From Roseomonas alba (GTDB lineage: Bacteria > Pseudomonadota > Alphaproteobacteria > Acetobacterales > Acetobacteraceae), in the NCBI RefSeq assembly GCF_019430885.1, contig NZ_JAHYBZ010000003.1, positions 372,001 through 436,000 of the forward strand: a stretch of DNA of 64,000 nt. Direction: 5' to 3'. Positions 25,965 through 34,332 of the stretch are shown here, piece after piece (positions within the stretch are counted from its first letter, which is position 1; each line of letters starts with the position of its first letter). The notes beneath the pieces were generated by a model. The model saw nothing but the letters and a program-made list of their open reading frames with translations. It had not been told where the DNA came from and searched no databases. The position numbers were made by a program, and so were the translations under genes.

Positions 25965-27349
25965 CTCTGCGCATTCTCTACCTGCATCAGCACTATTCCT
26001 CGCCGGAGGGCAGCATGCCGACGCGCAGCCACGGCTTCGCCCAGGCCCTGGTCGCCCGCGGTCACGCGGTGACGATGGCCTGCGGCCGCTATGCCGGCGC
26101 GTCGACAGGATTGACCGGCCCGTTCCGGCGCGGGCGACGGGAGGGCTCACGGCAGGGCCTCCATGTCGTGGAATTCGATATCCCCTGCGGCAATGCCATG
26201 ACCCTGCCCGCGCGCAGCGCCGCCTTCCTGCGCTACGCCGCGCGCGCGACGCGGCTCGCCCTCGGGCAGCACTGGGACCTGATCATTGCGTCCTCCACCC
26301 CGCTCACTGTCGCGCTGCCGGCATTGGCGGCGCGGAAGCTGCGCGGCACGCCCTTCCTGTTCGAGATCCGCGACCCCTGGCCGGAACTGCCCCGGGCCCT
26401 GGGCGGCGTGCCGCGACCCTTGCTGGCGGCGATGGACCGGCTGGCAACCGCCGCCTGCCGCCGTGCCGCCGCCACCGTGGCACTGTCCGAGGGCATGGCC
26501 GAAACCGCGCTCGCCCGCGGCGCAGATCCGGCACACGTGCATGTCGTGCCCAATGCCTGCGACCTTGACCTGTTTGGCCCGCACATCGCCCCCTGGCGGC
26601 CGGAGCAGGCAGGGCCGCAGGAATGCCTAGCCCTCTATGCCGGCGCGCACGGCCGGGCGAACGGGCTGTCCACGCTGCTGGATGCCGCGGCGATCCTGCG
26701 TGCCCGGGGCGAAAAGCGCCTGCGCATCGTCCTGGTCGGCGAAGGCTCCGAGAAGCCCGCCCTGATGGCCCGCGCCGCCGCCGAGGGGCTGGCCAACGTC
26801 ACCTTCCTCGCCCCCCAGCCGCGCGCGGCGATCGGCGCGCTGCATGCCGGCTGCCAGATCGCGCTGCATCTTCTGGCGGACATTCCCGCCTTCGCGGAAT
26901 GGACGGCGCCGAACAAGCTGATGGATGGGCTCGCCGCTGGCCGGCCCGTCATCACCAACCAGCCCGGCCGCGCAGCACGCATCGTCGAGGATGGGCCGTC
27001 CGGCGTCGCGGTGCCGCCGGGGGACGCGGCGGCGCTGGCGGATGCGCTGGTGTTCCTGGCGATGCAGCCCGCGGTGCGGGAGGCCATGGGGGCAGCCGGG
27101 CGACGACAGGCCGCGACGCGGTGGGATCGGCGGCTGCTGGCGGAGCAGTTCTGCGAGGTCGCCATTGGAGGGGCTTTGCCCCTCCAACCCACCCCGCCAA
27201 AGGCCACAGGGCCTTTGGAAACCGATACCTGGCGCCGGGCCCCTCGGGCCGTCGCCGATATCGGGACACGCATCCGTGCGCCGGGGGTGTCCGTTGCCCC
27301 CGGCACCGGATCAAGGTTTCCAAAGACCTTCCGGATGCCCCCAACATGA
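25961..27349 (+). CDS. Glycosyltransferase family 4 protein with a repeat-encoded tail
   Basis: The first roughly 400 residues are a GT-B glycosyltransferase like WbuB: ILYLHQHYSSPEGSMPTRSHGFAQAL at the N terminus, FLFEIRDPWPELPRALG, VVPNACDLDLF, IVLVGEGSEKPAL and a nucleotide-sugar site at AEWTAPNKLMDGLAAGRPVI. GTG 25961 gives a GTGA overlap with the aminotransferase; GTG 25952 is possible. The last 60 residues (from about 403, GGALPLQPTPPKATGPLETD) are encoded by repeat R6, starting inside GGAGGGGCTTTGCCCCTCC at 27167. The natural stop seems to have been lost or moved by the repeat. The acceptor and donor are unknown. Confidence 0.85.
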   Translation: MTLRILYLHQHYSSPEGSMPTRSHGFAQALVARGHAVTMACGRYAGASTGLTGPFRRGRREGSRQGLHVVEFDIPCGNAMTLPARSAAFLRYAARATRLALGQHWDLIIASSTPLTVALPALAARKLRGTPFLFEIRDPWPELPRALGGVPRPLLAAMDRLATAACRRAAATVALSEGMAETALARGADPAHVHVVPNACDLDLFGPHIAPWRPEQAGPQECLALYAGAHGRANGLSTLLDAAAILRARGEKRLRIVLVGEGSEKPALMARAAAEGLANVTFLAPQPRAAIGALHAGCQIALHLLADIPAFAEWTAPNKLMDGLAAGRPVITNQPGRAARIVEDGPSGVAVPPGDAAALADALVFLAMQPAVREAMGAAGRRQAATRWDRRLLAEQFCEVAIGGALPLQPTPPKATGPLETDTWRRAPRAVADIGTRIRAPGVSVAPGTGSRFPKTFRMPPT

Positions 27350-27545
27350 CGGCGTCATTCAAGGCACCATCCCCTGGCGCCGAGCACGAATGGCATCCAC
27401 AGCCCCGACAGCACGTTCCGTGGGCAAGCGCAGATCCGGGCGTTGCTCCTGCCGGCGGCGTCCAGTGCCGAGTGACGGTTTCCAAAGGCCTCGGGCCTTT
27501 GGTGGGGGGAGGTTCGGCGGGGGGCAAAGCCCCTCTCCGACCCGC
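27167..27545. repeat. Mosaic palindromic repeat block R6
   Basis: This runs from the 3' end of the glycosyltransferase gene to 7 bp before wecB. It carries GGAGGGGCTTTGCCCCTCC, CCAAAGGCCACAGGGCCTTTGG, GGTTTCCAAAGACCTTCCGG, the CGTGGGCAAGCGCAGATCCGG variant of the internal module, and GGTTTCCAAAGGCCTCGGGC followed by a second GGGGCAAAGCCCC. Two stem modules in one block suggest a double unit. Confidence 0.75.
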
Positions 27546-27551
27546 CTCGCG

Positions 27552-28625
27552 ATGACCCTTCCCATCGTCCACCTGGTCGCCGCCGCCCGCCCCAACATGC
27601 CCAAGCTGGCGGCCCTCTGGCATGCCCTCGCGGAGGCCGCGCCGATCTGCCTCCCCGCCCTGGTCCACACCGGCCAGCACCACGACGCCGCCATGTTCGG
27701 CGACCTGCTCGAAGACCTCCGCCTGCCACGGCCGGCGATTTCGCTGGGTGTGTCCGGCGGCACCCACGCCGAGCTGACCGGCCGTACCATGATCGCGGCC
27801 GAGGCCGCCTGGCGCGCGCATCGCCCGGCCCTGGTCGTCGTCGCCGGCGACGTGGACGGGGCGCTGGCCGCGGGGCTCGCGGCGCGCAAGCTCGGCATCC
27901 GCCTGGCGCATCTCGAGGCCGGGCTGCGCTGCGACGACCGCGACATGCCCGAGGAGGTGAACCGCCGAGCGCTGGACGCGATTTCCGACCTGCTATGGGC
28001 TCCCGACCGGGACGCGGCGATGCGGCTGATCGCCGACGGCTTCGGCGCGACGCGGGTCAGGGCGGTGGGCAATGCGATGGTGGATTCGCTGCTGCGCCAC
28101 TTGCCCGAAGCGCGCAACCGGCCCCTGCCGGCCGGGCTGGAACGCGGGGGCTATGGGATCGTCACGTTGCATCGTCCTGCCAATGTCGATGATGCCGGGA
28201 CGCTCTCGCAGCTGATGTCGGCATTGGCCGCGACGGCGCGGCACATGCCCCTGGCCTGGCCGCTGCACCCGCGGACTGCCGCACGGATGGCGGCGTTCGG
28301 CATCGCGCCGCCGCCGGGCGTGACCATGCTGCCGCCGCTGCGCTACCTCGATTTCCTGGCACTGATGGCCCACGCGCGCGTGATCGCGACCGACAGCGGC
28401 GGCGTGCAGGAGGAAGCGGCCGCGATCGGCCTGCCCTGTCTGACCGTGCGGCCGTCCACCGAACGGCCGGCGACGCTCGCCGCCGGCGGCAACCGCCTGG
28501 TGACGCCCGAGACGCTGCCTTTCGCGGTGCTCGACCCGCCGGGGCGGGCCAAGCCCATACCGCTATGGGATGGCCAGGCCGGCGCGCGGATGCGCGGCCA
28601 TCTCGCCGAGGTGCTGGCCGCATGA
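27552..28625 (+). CDS. wecB: UDP-N-acetylglucosamine 2-epimerase
   Basis: A 357-residue non-hydrolysing epimerase converting UDP-GlcNAc to UDP-ManNAc. Motifs: ALVHTGQHHDAAMFGD, VVAGDVDGALAAGLAARKLGI, AHLEAGLRCDDRDMPEEVNRRALD, YGIVTLHRPANVDD and ATDSGGVQEEAAAIGLPCLTVRPSTERP. These cover the UDP and hexosamine pockets. The family usually has LVxGDTxS; here it reads VVAGDVDG, a small change. ATG 27552 follows repeat R6. It overlaps the next glycosyltransferase by ATGA. It implies ManNAc or a derivative in the polysaccharide, although no WecC is nearby. Confidence 0.92.
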   Translation: MTLPIVHLVAAARPNMPKLAALWHALAEAAPICLPALVHTGQHHDAAMFGDLLEDLRLPRPAISLGVSGGTHAELTGRTMIAAEAAWRAHRPALVVVAGDVDGALAAGLAARKLGIRLAHLEAGLRCDDRDMPEEVNRRALDAISDLLWAPDRDAAMRLIADGFGATRVRAVGNAMVDSLLRHLPEARNRPLPAGLERGGYGIVTLHRPANVDDAGTLSQLMSALAATARHMPLAWPLHPRTAARMAAFGIAPPPGVTMLPPLRYLDFLALMAHARVIATDSGGVQEEAAAIGLPCLTVRPSTERPATLAAGGNRLVTPETLPFAVLDPPGRAKPIPLWDGQAGARMRGHLAEVLAA

Positions 28626-29749
28626 CGGTGCTGATGCTCTCCGCCGCCCATCCGCCGGGCGATATCCGCGTGGTGCGCAAGGAGGGGGAGGCGCTGGCGG
28701 CGGCAGGCTGGCAGGTGATGCATCTCTGCCCGGGCGAGGAACACAGCCCGGCACAGGTCGGCCGCGTGGCGATCGCGACGCATCGTCACCGCCGGCTGTG
28801 GGGGTTGCTGGCCTTGGCACGGGATGCGGCGACTCTCCGACCGGCGGTAATCCATGCCTCGGAGCCCGATGCCTGGCTGGCGGCACTGATCGCCGGGCGG
28901 CGCTGCGGCGCGCGGGTCGTGCTGGATGTGCATGAGCACTACCCCTCGCGCCTGGATGCACGGCTGCCCGCACCACTGCGGCCGGTCGCGCGGGCGGCCA
29001 TCCGGCTCGCCTGCCGACTGATGGGCCGGGCGGCGGATGCGGTGGTGGTGGCGAAGGACGGGCTGGACGGGGATTTCGCCGGCGCGCGCATCGTCCAGGT
29101 GCGGAACTACGCGCCGGCACCGGTCGCCGCGCCGCGTCGGCACGGGCTTGGCCCGCTGCTGCTCGGCCATCTCGGCGCGCTGACGCGGGCGCGGGGCTGG
29201 CCGACCATGCTCGACGCGCTGGCCCTCGCCCCGGCGGAGACGCGGTTGCTGCTGATCGGCCGCTTCACCGATGGCAGCGAGGCGGAATTCCATGCCCACG
29301 CCGCCGCACTTGGCCTCGCGAAGCGCGTGGCCGTCACCGGCTGGCTGCCGCAGGCCGAGGCCCTGGACCGGCTGCGGGACTGCGACCTGGCGTTGGTGCT
29401 GTTCCAGCAGGGCGAGGAGAATCATCGCCTCGCCCTGCCGCACAAGCTGTTCGACGCCATGGCGGCGGGCATCCCCGTCATCGCCCCCGCCTTTGCCGAG
29501 GAAGTGGCCGCCGTGGTGCGGGCCGCTGGCTGCGGGCTGCTGGTGGATAGCGGGGACGCCAGGGCCGTCGCGGAAGCGGTCGCCACCTTGGCGGATCCGG
29601 CGCGGCGGTCGGCCCTGGGCCATGCCGGCTGGGTGGCGGCAGGCGGCACCTTCGCCTGGGAGACCGAAGCGGACCGCCTGGTCGCCCTCTACCGAACCCT
29701 GCCGCAGTGCGCACCCTGCCGCGATGGCGAAGTCGTGCCGGCGCGGTGA
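28622..29749 (+). CDS. Glycosyltransferase family 4 protein
   Basis: A 375-residue GT-B enzyme starting at an ATGA overlap with wecB. The N-terminal domain has LMLSAAHPPGDIRVVRKEGEALAAAGW and VIHASEPDAWLAAL; VVLDVHEHYPSRLDARLP is the acceptor-side loop. The C-terminal domain has RLLLIGRFTDGSEAEFHAHA and LALPHKLFDAMAAGIPVIAP, the usual E/K-x7-E-like donor site. It ends 5 bp before repeat R7 and is the last gene of the polysaccharide cluster. Sugar and linkage are unknown. Confidence 0.87.
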   Translation: MTVLMLSAAHPPGDIRVVRKEGEALAAAGWQVMHLCPGEEHSPAQVGRVAIATHRHRRLWGLLALARDAATLRPAVIHASEPDAWLAALIAGRRCGARVVLDVHEHYPSRLDARLPAPLRPVARAAIRLACRLMGRAADAVVVAKDGLDGDFAGARIVQVRNYAPAPVAAPRRHGLGPLLLGHLGALTRARGWPTMLDALALAPAETRLLLIGRFTDGSEAEFHAHAAALGLAKRVAVTGWLPQAEALDRLRDCDLALVLFQQGEENHRLALPHKLFDAMAAGIPVIAPAFAEEVAAVVRAAGCGLLVDSGDARAVAEAVATLADPARRSALGHAGWVAAGGTFAWETEADRLVALYRTLPQCAPCRDGEVVPAR

Positions 29750-29754
29750 GCAGT

Positions 29755-29990
29755 GGAGGGGACCTGCCCCTCCAAGCCGCCCTGCCAAGAGGCCACAAGG
29801 CATTTGGAAACCGTCACTTGGCGCCGGACATCAATGATCGGGTGCCACGACGATCGGCGCTATAGGCACGATGCGCCTGCGGATATCGGAAACCGGCTGC
29901 CCCGCCCAACAGCGGGTCAAGGATTCCATAAGGCCCTGTGACCTTTGGCGGGGGGTTCGAGGGAGGGCGTCGTCCTTCCCCGCGCCACCA
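29755..29990. repeat. Mosaic palindromic repeat block R7 ahead of hprK
   Basis: This lies in the 406-bp gap between the last glycosyltransferase and hprK. It starts with GGAGGGGACCTGCCCCTCC, then CCACAAGGCATTTGGAAACC, GGATTCCATAAGGCCCTGTG and CCTTTGGCGGGGGG, more degraded than the other copies. The remaining 165 bp before hprK shows no gene; it probably holds the promoter and leader of the hprK operon, though no clear consensus was found. Confidence 0.65.
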
Positions 29991-30155
29991 TCGCCATGGA
30001 TCTTCGCGCGGATGGGCAAGACTCCTCCCGGTCGTGCGGCGCAGGAAACAGGACCCCTGTCCCATCCAGGCCCGCACACCCCTGTTCATGTTCCAGTGCT
30101 TTCCCCGCTGCCCCAATTCTGCCACTGTCCGCCCCGGACGGAGTGCCACGCTGGG

Positions 30156-30587
30156 ATGTTGCTTCACGGTAGCTGCGCCTCGCGCGATGCGGCGGCGATC
30201 CTGCTGCTGGGCCCTTCGGGGTCCGGCAAGTCGGATCTCTTGCTGCGCCTGATCGCGCGGGGGTGGGATCTGGTGGCGGACGACCAGGTGGTGGTCGACG
30301 GGGTTGCGGTTTCGGCACCGCCCGCCTTGCGGGGGATGCTGGAGGTCCGGGGGCTCGGCGTGTTCCGGGATGTGGCGGTGGCCGAGGGGGCTCGACTGAC
30401 GCTGGTGGTGGAATTGGTTGCGCGGGATCGCGTGGTGCGCATGCCGATGCCGGCCCATTGGGCCCCGGCCGGGGTCCCGCGCGTGGCGCTGCATGCCTTC
30501 GACGCCTCGGCGCCGGAGAAGGTGTCGCTGGCCCTCGATGCCGCGCTCGGCCGCAGGGCGCAGCGCGCCGGGGCCTTCGCGGCATGA
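30156..30587 (+). CDS. hprK: HPr kinase/phosphorylase (short alphaproteobacterial form)
   Basis: A 143-residue kinase core lacking the N-terminal domain of Gram-positive HprK, as usual in Alphaproteobacteria. LLLGPSGSGKSDLLLRLIARG is the Walker A region (residues 17-37); LVADDQVVVDG follows; LEVRGLGVFRDVAV is the HprK signature loop. It phosphorylates the regulatory Ser of HPr, and the HPr at 32007 has such a Ser. ATG 30156 matches family starts. It overlaps rapZ by ATGA. No ChvG/ChvI-type two-component pair precedes it, unlike many relatives; a polysaccharide locus does. Confidence 0.93.
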   Translation: MLLHGSCASRDAAAILLLGPSGSGKSDLLLRLIARGWDLVADDQVVVDGVAVSAPPALRGMLEVRGLGVFRDVAVAEGARLTLVVELVARDRVVRMPMPAHWAPAGVPRVALHAFDASAPEKVSLALDAALGRRAQRAGAFAA

Positions 30588-31570
30588 TGGATGGGCCACC
30601 AACCCCGCCGCGCCGCCAGCTCGTGCTGGTGACGGGGCTTTCGGGGGCGGGCAAGGCGTCGATCCTCAATGTGCTGGAGGATCTGGGCTACCAGGCGGTG
30701 GACAATCCGCCGCTGGCCGTGCTCGGCGCCCTGGTGGGCGATGGCGATGAGCTGCTCGCCGCCGGGGTGGACAGCCGCACCCGGGATTTCGAGCCGGAGG
30801 CGGCGCTGCGCCTGATCGAGGAACTGCGTCAGCGGCCCGACATCACGATCACCCTCGTCTTTGCCGCGGCCGAACCCGACATCCTGCTGCGCCGCTTCAC
30901 CGAGACGCGCCGGCGGCATCCGCTGGCACCGGGTGGACCGCTCGGCCACAGCGTGGCGGACGGCATCGCCCGGGAAGAGGCGCTGATGGCCCCGCTGCGG
31001 GCCGCGGCCGACATGGTCGTCGATACCTCCGACCTGCCGCTGCCGGATCTGCGCCGCATGATCGAGCGCCGATTCGGCACCGAGGGTGGCCCCGGCATGG
31101 GGGTTTCGGTGGTCTCCTTCTCCTATGCGAAGGGCCTGCCGCGGGAGGCCGACCTGGTCTTCGACCTGCGCTTCCTGCGCAATCCGCATTACGTCGAGGC
31201 GCTGCGACCGATGACCGGCCAGGACAAGCCGGTGGCGGATTATATCGAGGCCGATCCGGATTTCCTGCCGTTCTGGCGCTGCATGACCGATATGTTAAGC
31301 CCGCTCTTGCCCCGCTACGCACAGGAAGGAAAGAAGTACCTCACCATCGCGCTCGGCTGCACCGGCGGGAAGCATCGTTCGGTACTGGCAGCGGAACGTC
31401 TGGCACACCATCTTCACTCTGGCGGCTGGCGGGTGGACCTTTATCACCGCGAGCTGACGGCCGGCGCGACGCCGGGGACACCACGTGGCGGGATCGCCGC
31501 GGTCTCCCCGACGGAACCGCGCCTTGCCAGCCGCGCAGCGGGGCGGGAGGCCCTGACACAGGCATCATGA
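30584..31570 (+). CDS. rapZ: RNase adapter/nucleotide-binding protein RapZ
   Basis: A 328-residue RapZ homologue. VLVTGLSGAGKASILNVLEDLGYQAVDNPP is the P-loop and adjoining region; RTRDF and FAAAEPDILLRRFTETRRRHPL are family blocks; VVSFSYAKGLPREADLVFDLRFLRNPHY and LTIALGCTGGKHRSVLAAERLA make the C-terminal domain, which in E. coli binds sRNA and GlcN6P. A C-terminal tail of about 45 residues is longer than in E. coli. It overlaps hprK upstream and the EIIA gene downstream by ATGA, so all are cotranscribed. Its exact target in Alphaproteobacteria is not established here. Confidence 0.92.
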   Translation: MMDGPPTPPRRQLVLVTGLSGAGKASILNVLEDLGYQAVDNPPLAVLGALVGDGDELLAAGVDSRTRDFEPEAALRLIEELRQRPDITITLVFAAAEPDILLRRFTETRRRHPLAPGGPLGHSVADGIAREEALMAPLRAAADMVVDTSDLPLPDLRRMIERRFGTEGGPGMGVSVVSFSYAKGLPREADLVFDLRFLRNPHYVEALRPMTGQDKPVADYIEADPDFLPFWRCMTDMLSPLLPRYAQEGKKYLTIALGCTGGKHRSVLAAERLAHHLHSGGWRVDLYHRELTAGATPGTPRGGIAAVSPTEPRLASRAAGREALTQAS

Positions 31571-32010
31571 TCGGCATGGTTCTGGTCACGCACGGCCGCC
31601 TGGCCGAAGAGTTGCGGCACGCCATGGAACACGTGGTCGGACCGCAGCAGGCGGTCGCGACGGTGTGCATCGGCCCCGACGACGACATGGAACACACGCG
31701 CGCCGACATCCGGCGCTCGGTCGAATCGGTGGATCAGGGCGATGGGGTGGTGGTGCTGACCGACATGTTCGGCGGCACGCCCTCGAACCTCGCCATGCAG
31801 ATTGCCGGCGGCAACGGGCCCATCGAGGTCCTGGCCGGGGTCAACCTCCCGCTCCTCATCAAGTTCGCCAAGCTGCGCGGCGTCGAACCGCTCGCCGAAG
31901 CGGTGGACCATGCCCTCGCCGCCGGGCGCAAATACATCGCCAGCGGGAAGGAGGTCGCGGCCGGCACCGCCGCCATGCCGCCCGCCGCGATGAGGAGGAA
32001 CGGCGCGTGA
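31567..32010 (+). CDS. PTS EIIA component, mannose/fructose type
   Basis: A 147-residue single-domain EIIA of the mannose class (ManX/PtsM-like). MIGMVLVTHGRLAEELRHAM holds the phosphorylated His9. VVVLTDMFGGTPSNLAMQI is the conserved loop. No IIB, IIC or IID gene is present, so it is a regulatory phosphate acceptor rather than part of a sugar transporter. It is coupled by ATGA to rapZ and by GTGA to the HPr gene, which argues for balanced synthesis. Confidence 0.93.
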   Translation: MIGMVLVTHGRLAEELRHAMEHVVGPQQAVATVCIGPDDDMEHTRADIRRSVESVDQGDGVVVLTDMFGGTPSNLAMQIAGGNGPIEVLAGVNLPLLIKFAKLRGVEPLAEAVDHALAAGRKYIASGKEVAAGTAAMPPAAMRRNGA

Positions 32011-32369
32011 ACGAATGGCCCGATGAGCCCGGGGCGCGCGTCGCCGCCGAGGCCCCACCGATCGATTCCTGCGGCTGCGACCCGTCGGGCGGCGATGGCA
32101 TGGTGCTGAAGCGCAGCGTCGTCATCTGCAACAGCCGCGGGCTGCATGCCCGCGCCGCGGCGAAGCTGGTCTCCGCCGCCGAGCGTTTCTCCGCCTGCGT
32201 GACCGTGGTGCGCAACGGTGAGCGGGTGCCCGCCTGTTCCATCATGGGGCTGATGATGCTGGGCGCGGGCCAGGGTGCCGAGGTTATGATCGAGGCCGAG
32301 GGCTGGGACGCCAAGGAGGCGCTCGAGGCGGTCGCCGGCCTGGTCGAGGCCGGCTTCCATGAAGACTGA
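32007..32369 (+). CDS. ptsH: HPr phosphocarrier protein
   Basis: HPr domain with the EI-phosphorylated His47 in NSRGLHARAAAKLV and the regulatory Ser78 in ACSIMGLMMLGAGQG, the substrate of HPr kinase. With GTG 32007 (GAGGAGG at 31992-31998) the protein is 120 residues and has a 31-residue N-terminal extension rich in acidic and Cys residues (DSCGCDPSGGDG). An internal ATG at residue 32 would give a normal-size HPr of 89. The ribosome site and the GTGA overlap favour the longer form. It overlaps the EI gene by 11 bp. Confidence 0.92.
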   Translation: MNEWPDEPGARVAAEAPPIDSCGCDPSGGDGMVLKRSVVICNSRGLHARAAAKLVSAAERFSACVTVVRNGERVPACSIMGLMMLGAGQGAEVMIEAEGWDAKEALEAVAGLVEAGFHED

Positions 32370-34203
32370 GAAGAACGACAGGACCGAGGCACCCAGGACG
32401 AAGTCGAAGGCGCGGTCCAGCGAGGTCGTCGTTCCGGGCATCGCCGTTTCGCATGGCGTCGCGGTCGGGCTGGTCTACGACACGACGGACCCGCCGGCGG
32501 AGACGCCGCACCGGGCCATTCCCGCCGATGCGGTGGATGACGAGAAGCAGAAGCTCGCCGCCGCCGTCGCCTTCTCCCGCAAGCAGGTCGGCAAGCTGAA
32601 GACCCGCATCGGCGTGCTTCCCGAGGAAGCGCAGGAGGAGCTGGAGCCGCTGCTCGACGCGCATCTGATGATGCTGGGCAATTCGCGGCTGATCCGCGGC
32701 GCCCGCAAGCGTATCGAGACGGAATTGCTCGGCGCCGAGACCGCGGTGCAGGAGGAGGCCGAGGAAATCCGCGCGGTCATCCTCGCCGCCAAGGACGACG
32801 ACAAGGCGGGGCTCGCGCGCCGCGCCAACGAGGTGCGCGACATCGCCCGCCGCCTGGTGCGCAACCTGACGGCCACCCCCTTCCGCAGCTTCAAGGACCT
32901 GCCCGAGGGCTGCATCCTCGTCTCCGAGGAACTGACTCCGGCCGATGCGGCGCTGCTCGACCCATCCCGCGTCGCCGGCGTGGCGACCGAGGAAGGCGGG
33001 GCCGACGGGCATACCGCGATCATGCTGCGCGCGCTCGGCATTCCGGCGGTGCTCGGCGCGCCGGGCCTGACCGAGGCGGTGCAGCGTGGCGACCAGGTGG
33101 TCCTCGACGGCACGGCCGGCACGGTCGCGGTGCATCCCTCCGCGGCGACGCTGGCCACGGCGAAGGAGAAGCTCACCGCCTTCGCCAAGGAGCGGGCGAA
33201 GCTGTCCAAGCTCCGCCGCCTGCCCGCCGAGACCACCGATGGCGAGGCGGTGGAGCTGCAGGCGAACCTCGAAATCCCCCAGGAGCTGCCGCTGATCGCG
33301 CAGGCGGGTGCCATGGGCATCGGCCTGCTGCGCACCGAGTTCCTGTTCATGAACCGCGAGGACCTGCCCGACGAGGAAGCGCAGGTCGAGGCCTACACCC
33401 AGATCGTCGGCGCCATGGATGGCCTGCCGGTGACCATCCGCGTGCTCGACTGGGGCGGCGAGAAGGACATGGAAGCGCTGGCCGAGGGCGTCGCCCCGGG
33501 CCATGCCGGCAGCAATCCCGCGCTCGGCCTGCGCGGGCTGCGCATGCTGCTGAAGCGCCCGGAACTGCTGGAAGTGCAGTTCGCCGCCGTGCTGCGCGTG
33601 GCCGCGGCTCATAGCGACAGCCATGTGCGCCTGCTGCTGCCCATGGTCACCGTGCCCGAGGAAGTGCGCCAGGCGCGCGAGGTCTATGAACGCGTGGCCC
33701 GCCGCCTGCGCCGGCGTGGCGAGAAGCTGCCGGAGAAGCTGCCGCCGCTCGGCGTGATGATCGAGACGCCGGGCGCGGCGCTCGCCGCCGACGCCATCGC
33801 GCTTGAGGCGGACTTCTTCGCCATCGGGACCAATGACCTCGCCATGTACACCCTCGCGGTGGACCGGGCGGAGGCGGAGGTCTCGCATCTGTACGACCCG
33901 CTGCATCCGGCGGTGCTGCGCCTGGTGCAGTTCGCCACCGAAGCCGCGCTGCGGCTGCGCATGCCGGTCTCGGTCTGCGGGGAGATGGCGGGCAATCCGC
34001 AGCTCACCCCGCTGCTGCTGGGGCTCGGGGTGCGCACCTTCTCGATGAACGCCTCGGCGCTGCCGCGGGTGAAGCAGGCGGTGCGCGCCCTCGACATCGG
34101 CGATTGCGCCCGTTTCGCGCGGCGCGTGATGGAGCAGTCCGATCCGGCGCGCATCCGCGAATTGGTCGCCGGCTTTGCCGAAGGTGTGATCGAACGGGCG
34201 TGA
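32359..34203 (+). CDS. ptsI: PTS enzyme I (phosphoenolpyruvate-protein phosphotransferase)
   Basis: A 614-residue EI without a GAF domain, so PtsI-like rather than PtsP. The N-terminal domain carries GGADGHTAIMLRALGIPAVLG with the active His218. The PEP-binding barrel has GIGLLRTEFLFMNR, GLRGLRMLLKRPELL, VMIETPGAALAAD, FAIGTNDLAMYTLAVDR and VSVCGEMAGNP with the catalytic Cys. A charged N-terminal extension of about 22 residues precedes the domain. EI autophosphorylates with PEP and passes phosphate to HPr and on to EIIA. Last gene of the five-gene operon. Confidence 0.94.
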   Translation: MKTEKNDRTEAPRTKSKARSSEVVVPGIAVSHGVAVGLVYDTTDPPAETPHRAIPADAVDDEKQKLAAAVAFSRKQVGKLKTRIGVLPEEAQEELEPLLDAHLMMLGNSRLIRGARKRIETELLGAETAVQEEAEEIRAVILAAKDDDKAGLARRANEVRDIARRLVRNLTATPFRSFKDLPEGCILVSEELTPADAALLDPSRVAGVATEEGGADGHTAIMLRALGIPAVLGAPGLTEAVQRGDQVVLDGTAGTVAVHPSAATLATAKEKLTAFAKERAKLSKLRRLPAETTDGEAVELQANLEIPQELPLIAQAGAMGIGLLRTEFLFMNREDLPDEEAQVEAYTQIVGAMDGLPVTIRVLDWGGEKDMEALAEGVAPGHAGSNPALGLRGLRMLLKRPELLEVQFAAVLRVAAAHSDSHVRLLLPMVTVPEEVRQAREVYERVARRLRRRGEKLPEKLPPLGVMIETPGAALAADAIALEADFFAIGTNDLAMYTLAVDRAEAEVSHLYDPLHPAVLRLVQFATEAALRLRMPVSVCGEMAGNPQLTPLLLGLGVRTFSMNASALPRVKQAVRALDIGDCARFARRVMEQSDPARIRELVAGFAEGVIERA

Positions 34204-34332
34204 AATCCTTCACGCCGCTCACCTTCGGAAATAAGCGAGTAACGCAACGCCTTGATCCTGCCTTGGTTGCGCCCCCTCACCGCCCCTCGCGGCCTGGAGG
34301 CTCAGACCATGGGACGAGGGAAGGCAGACCCG

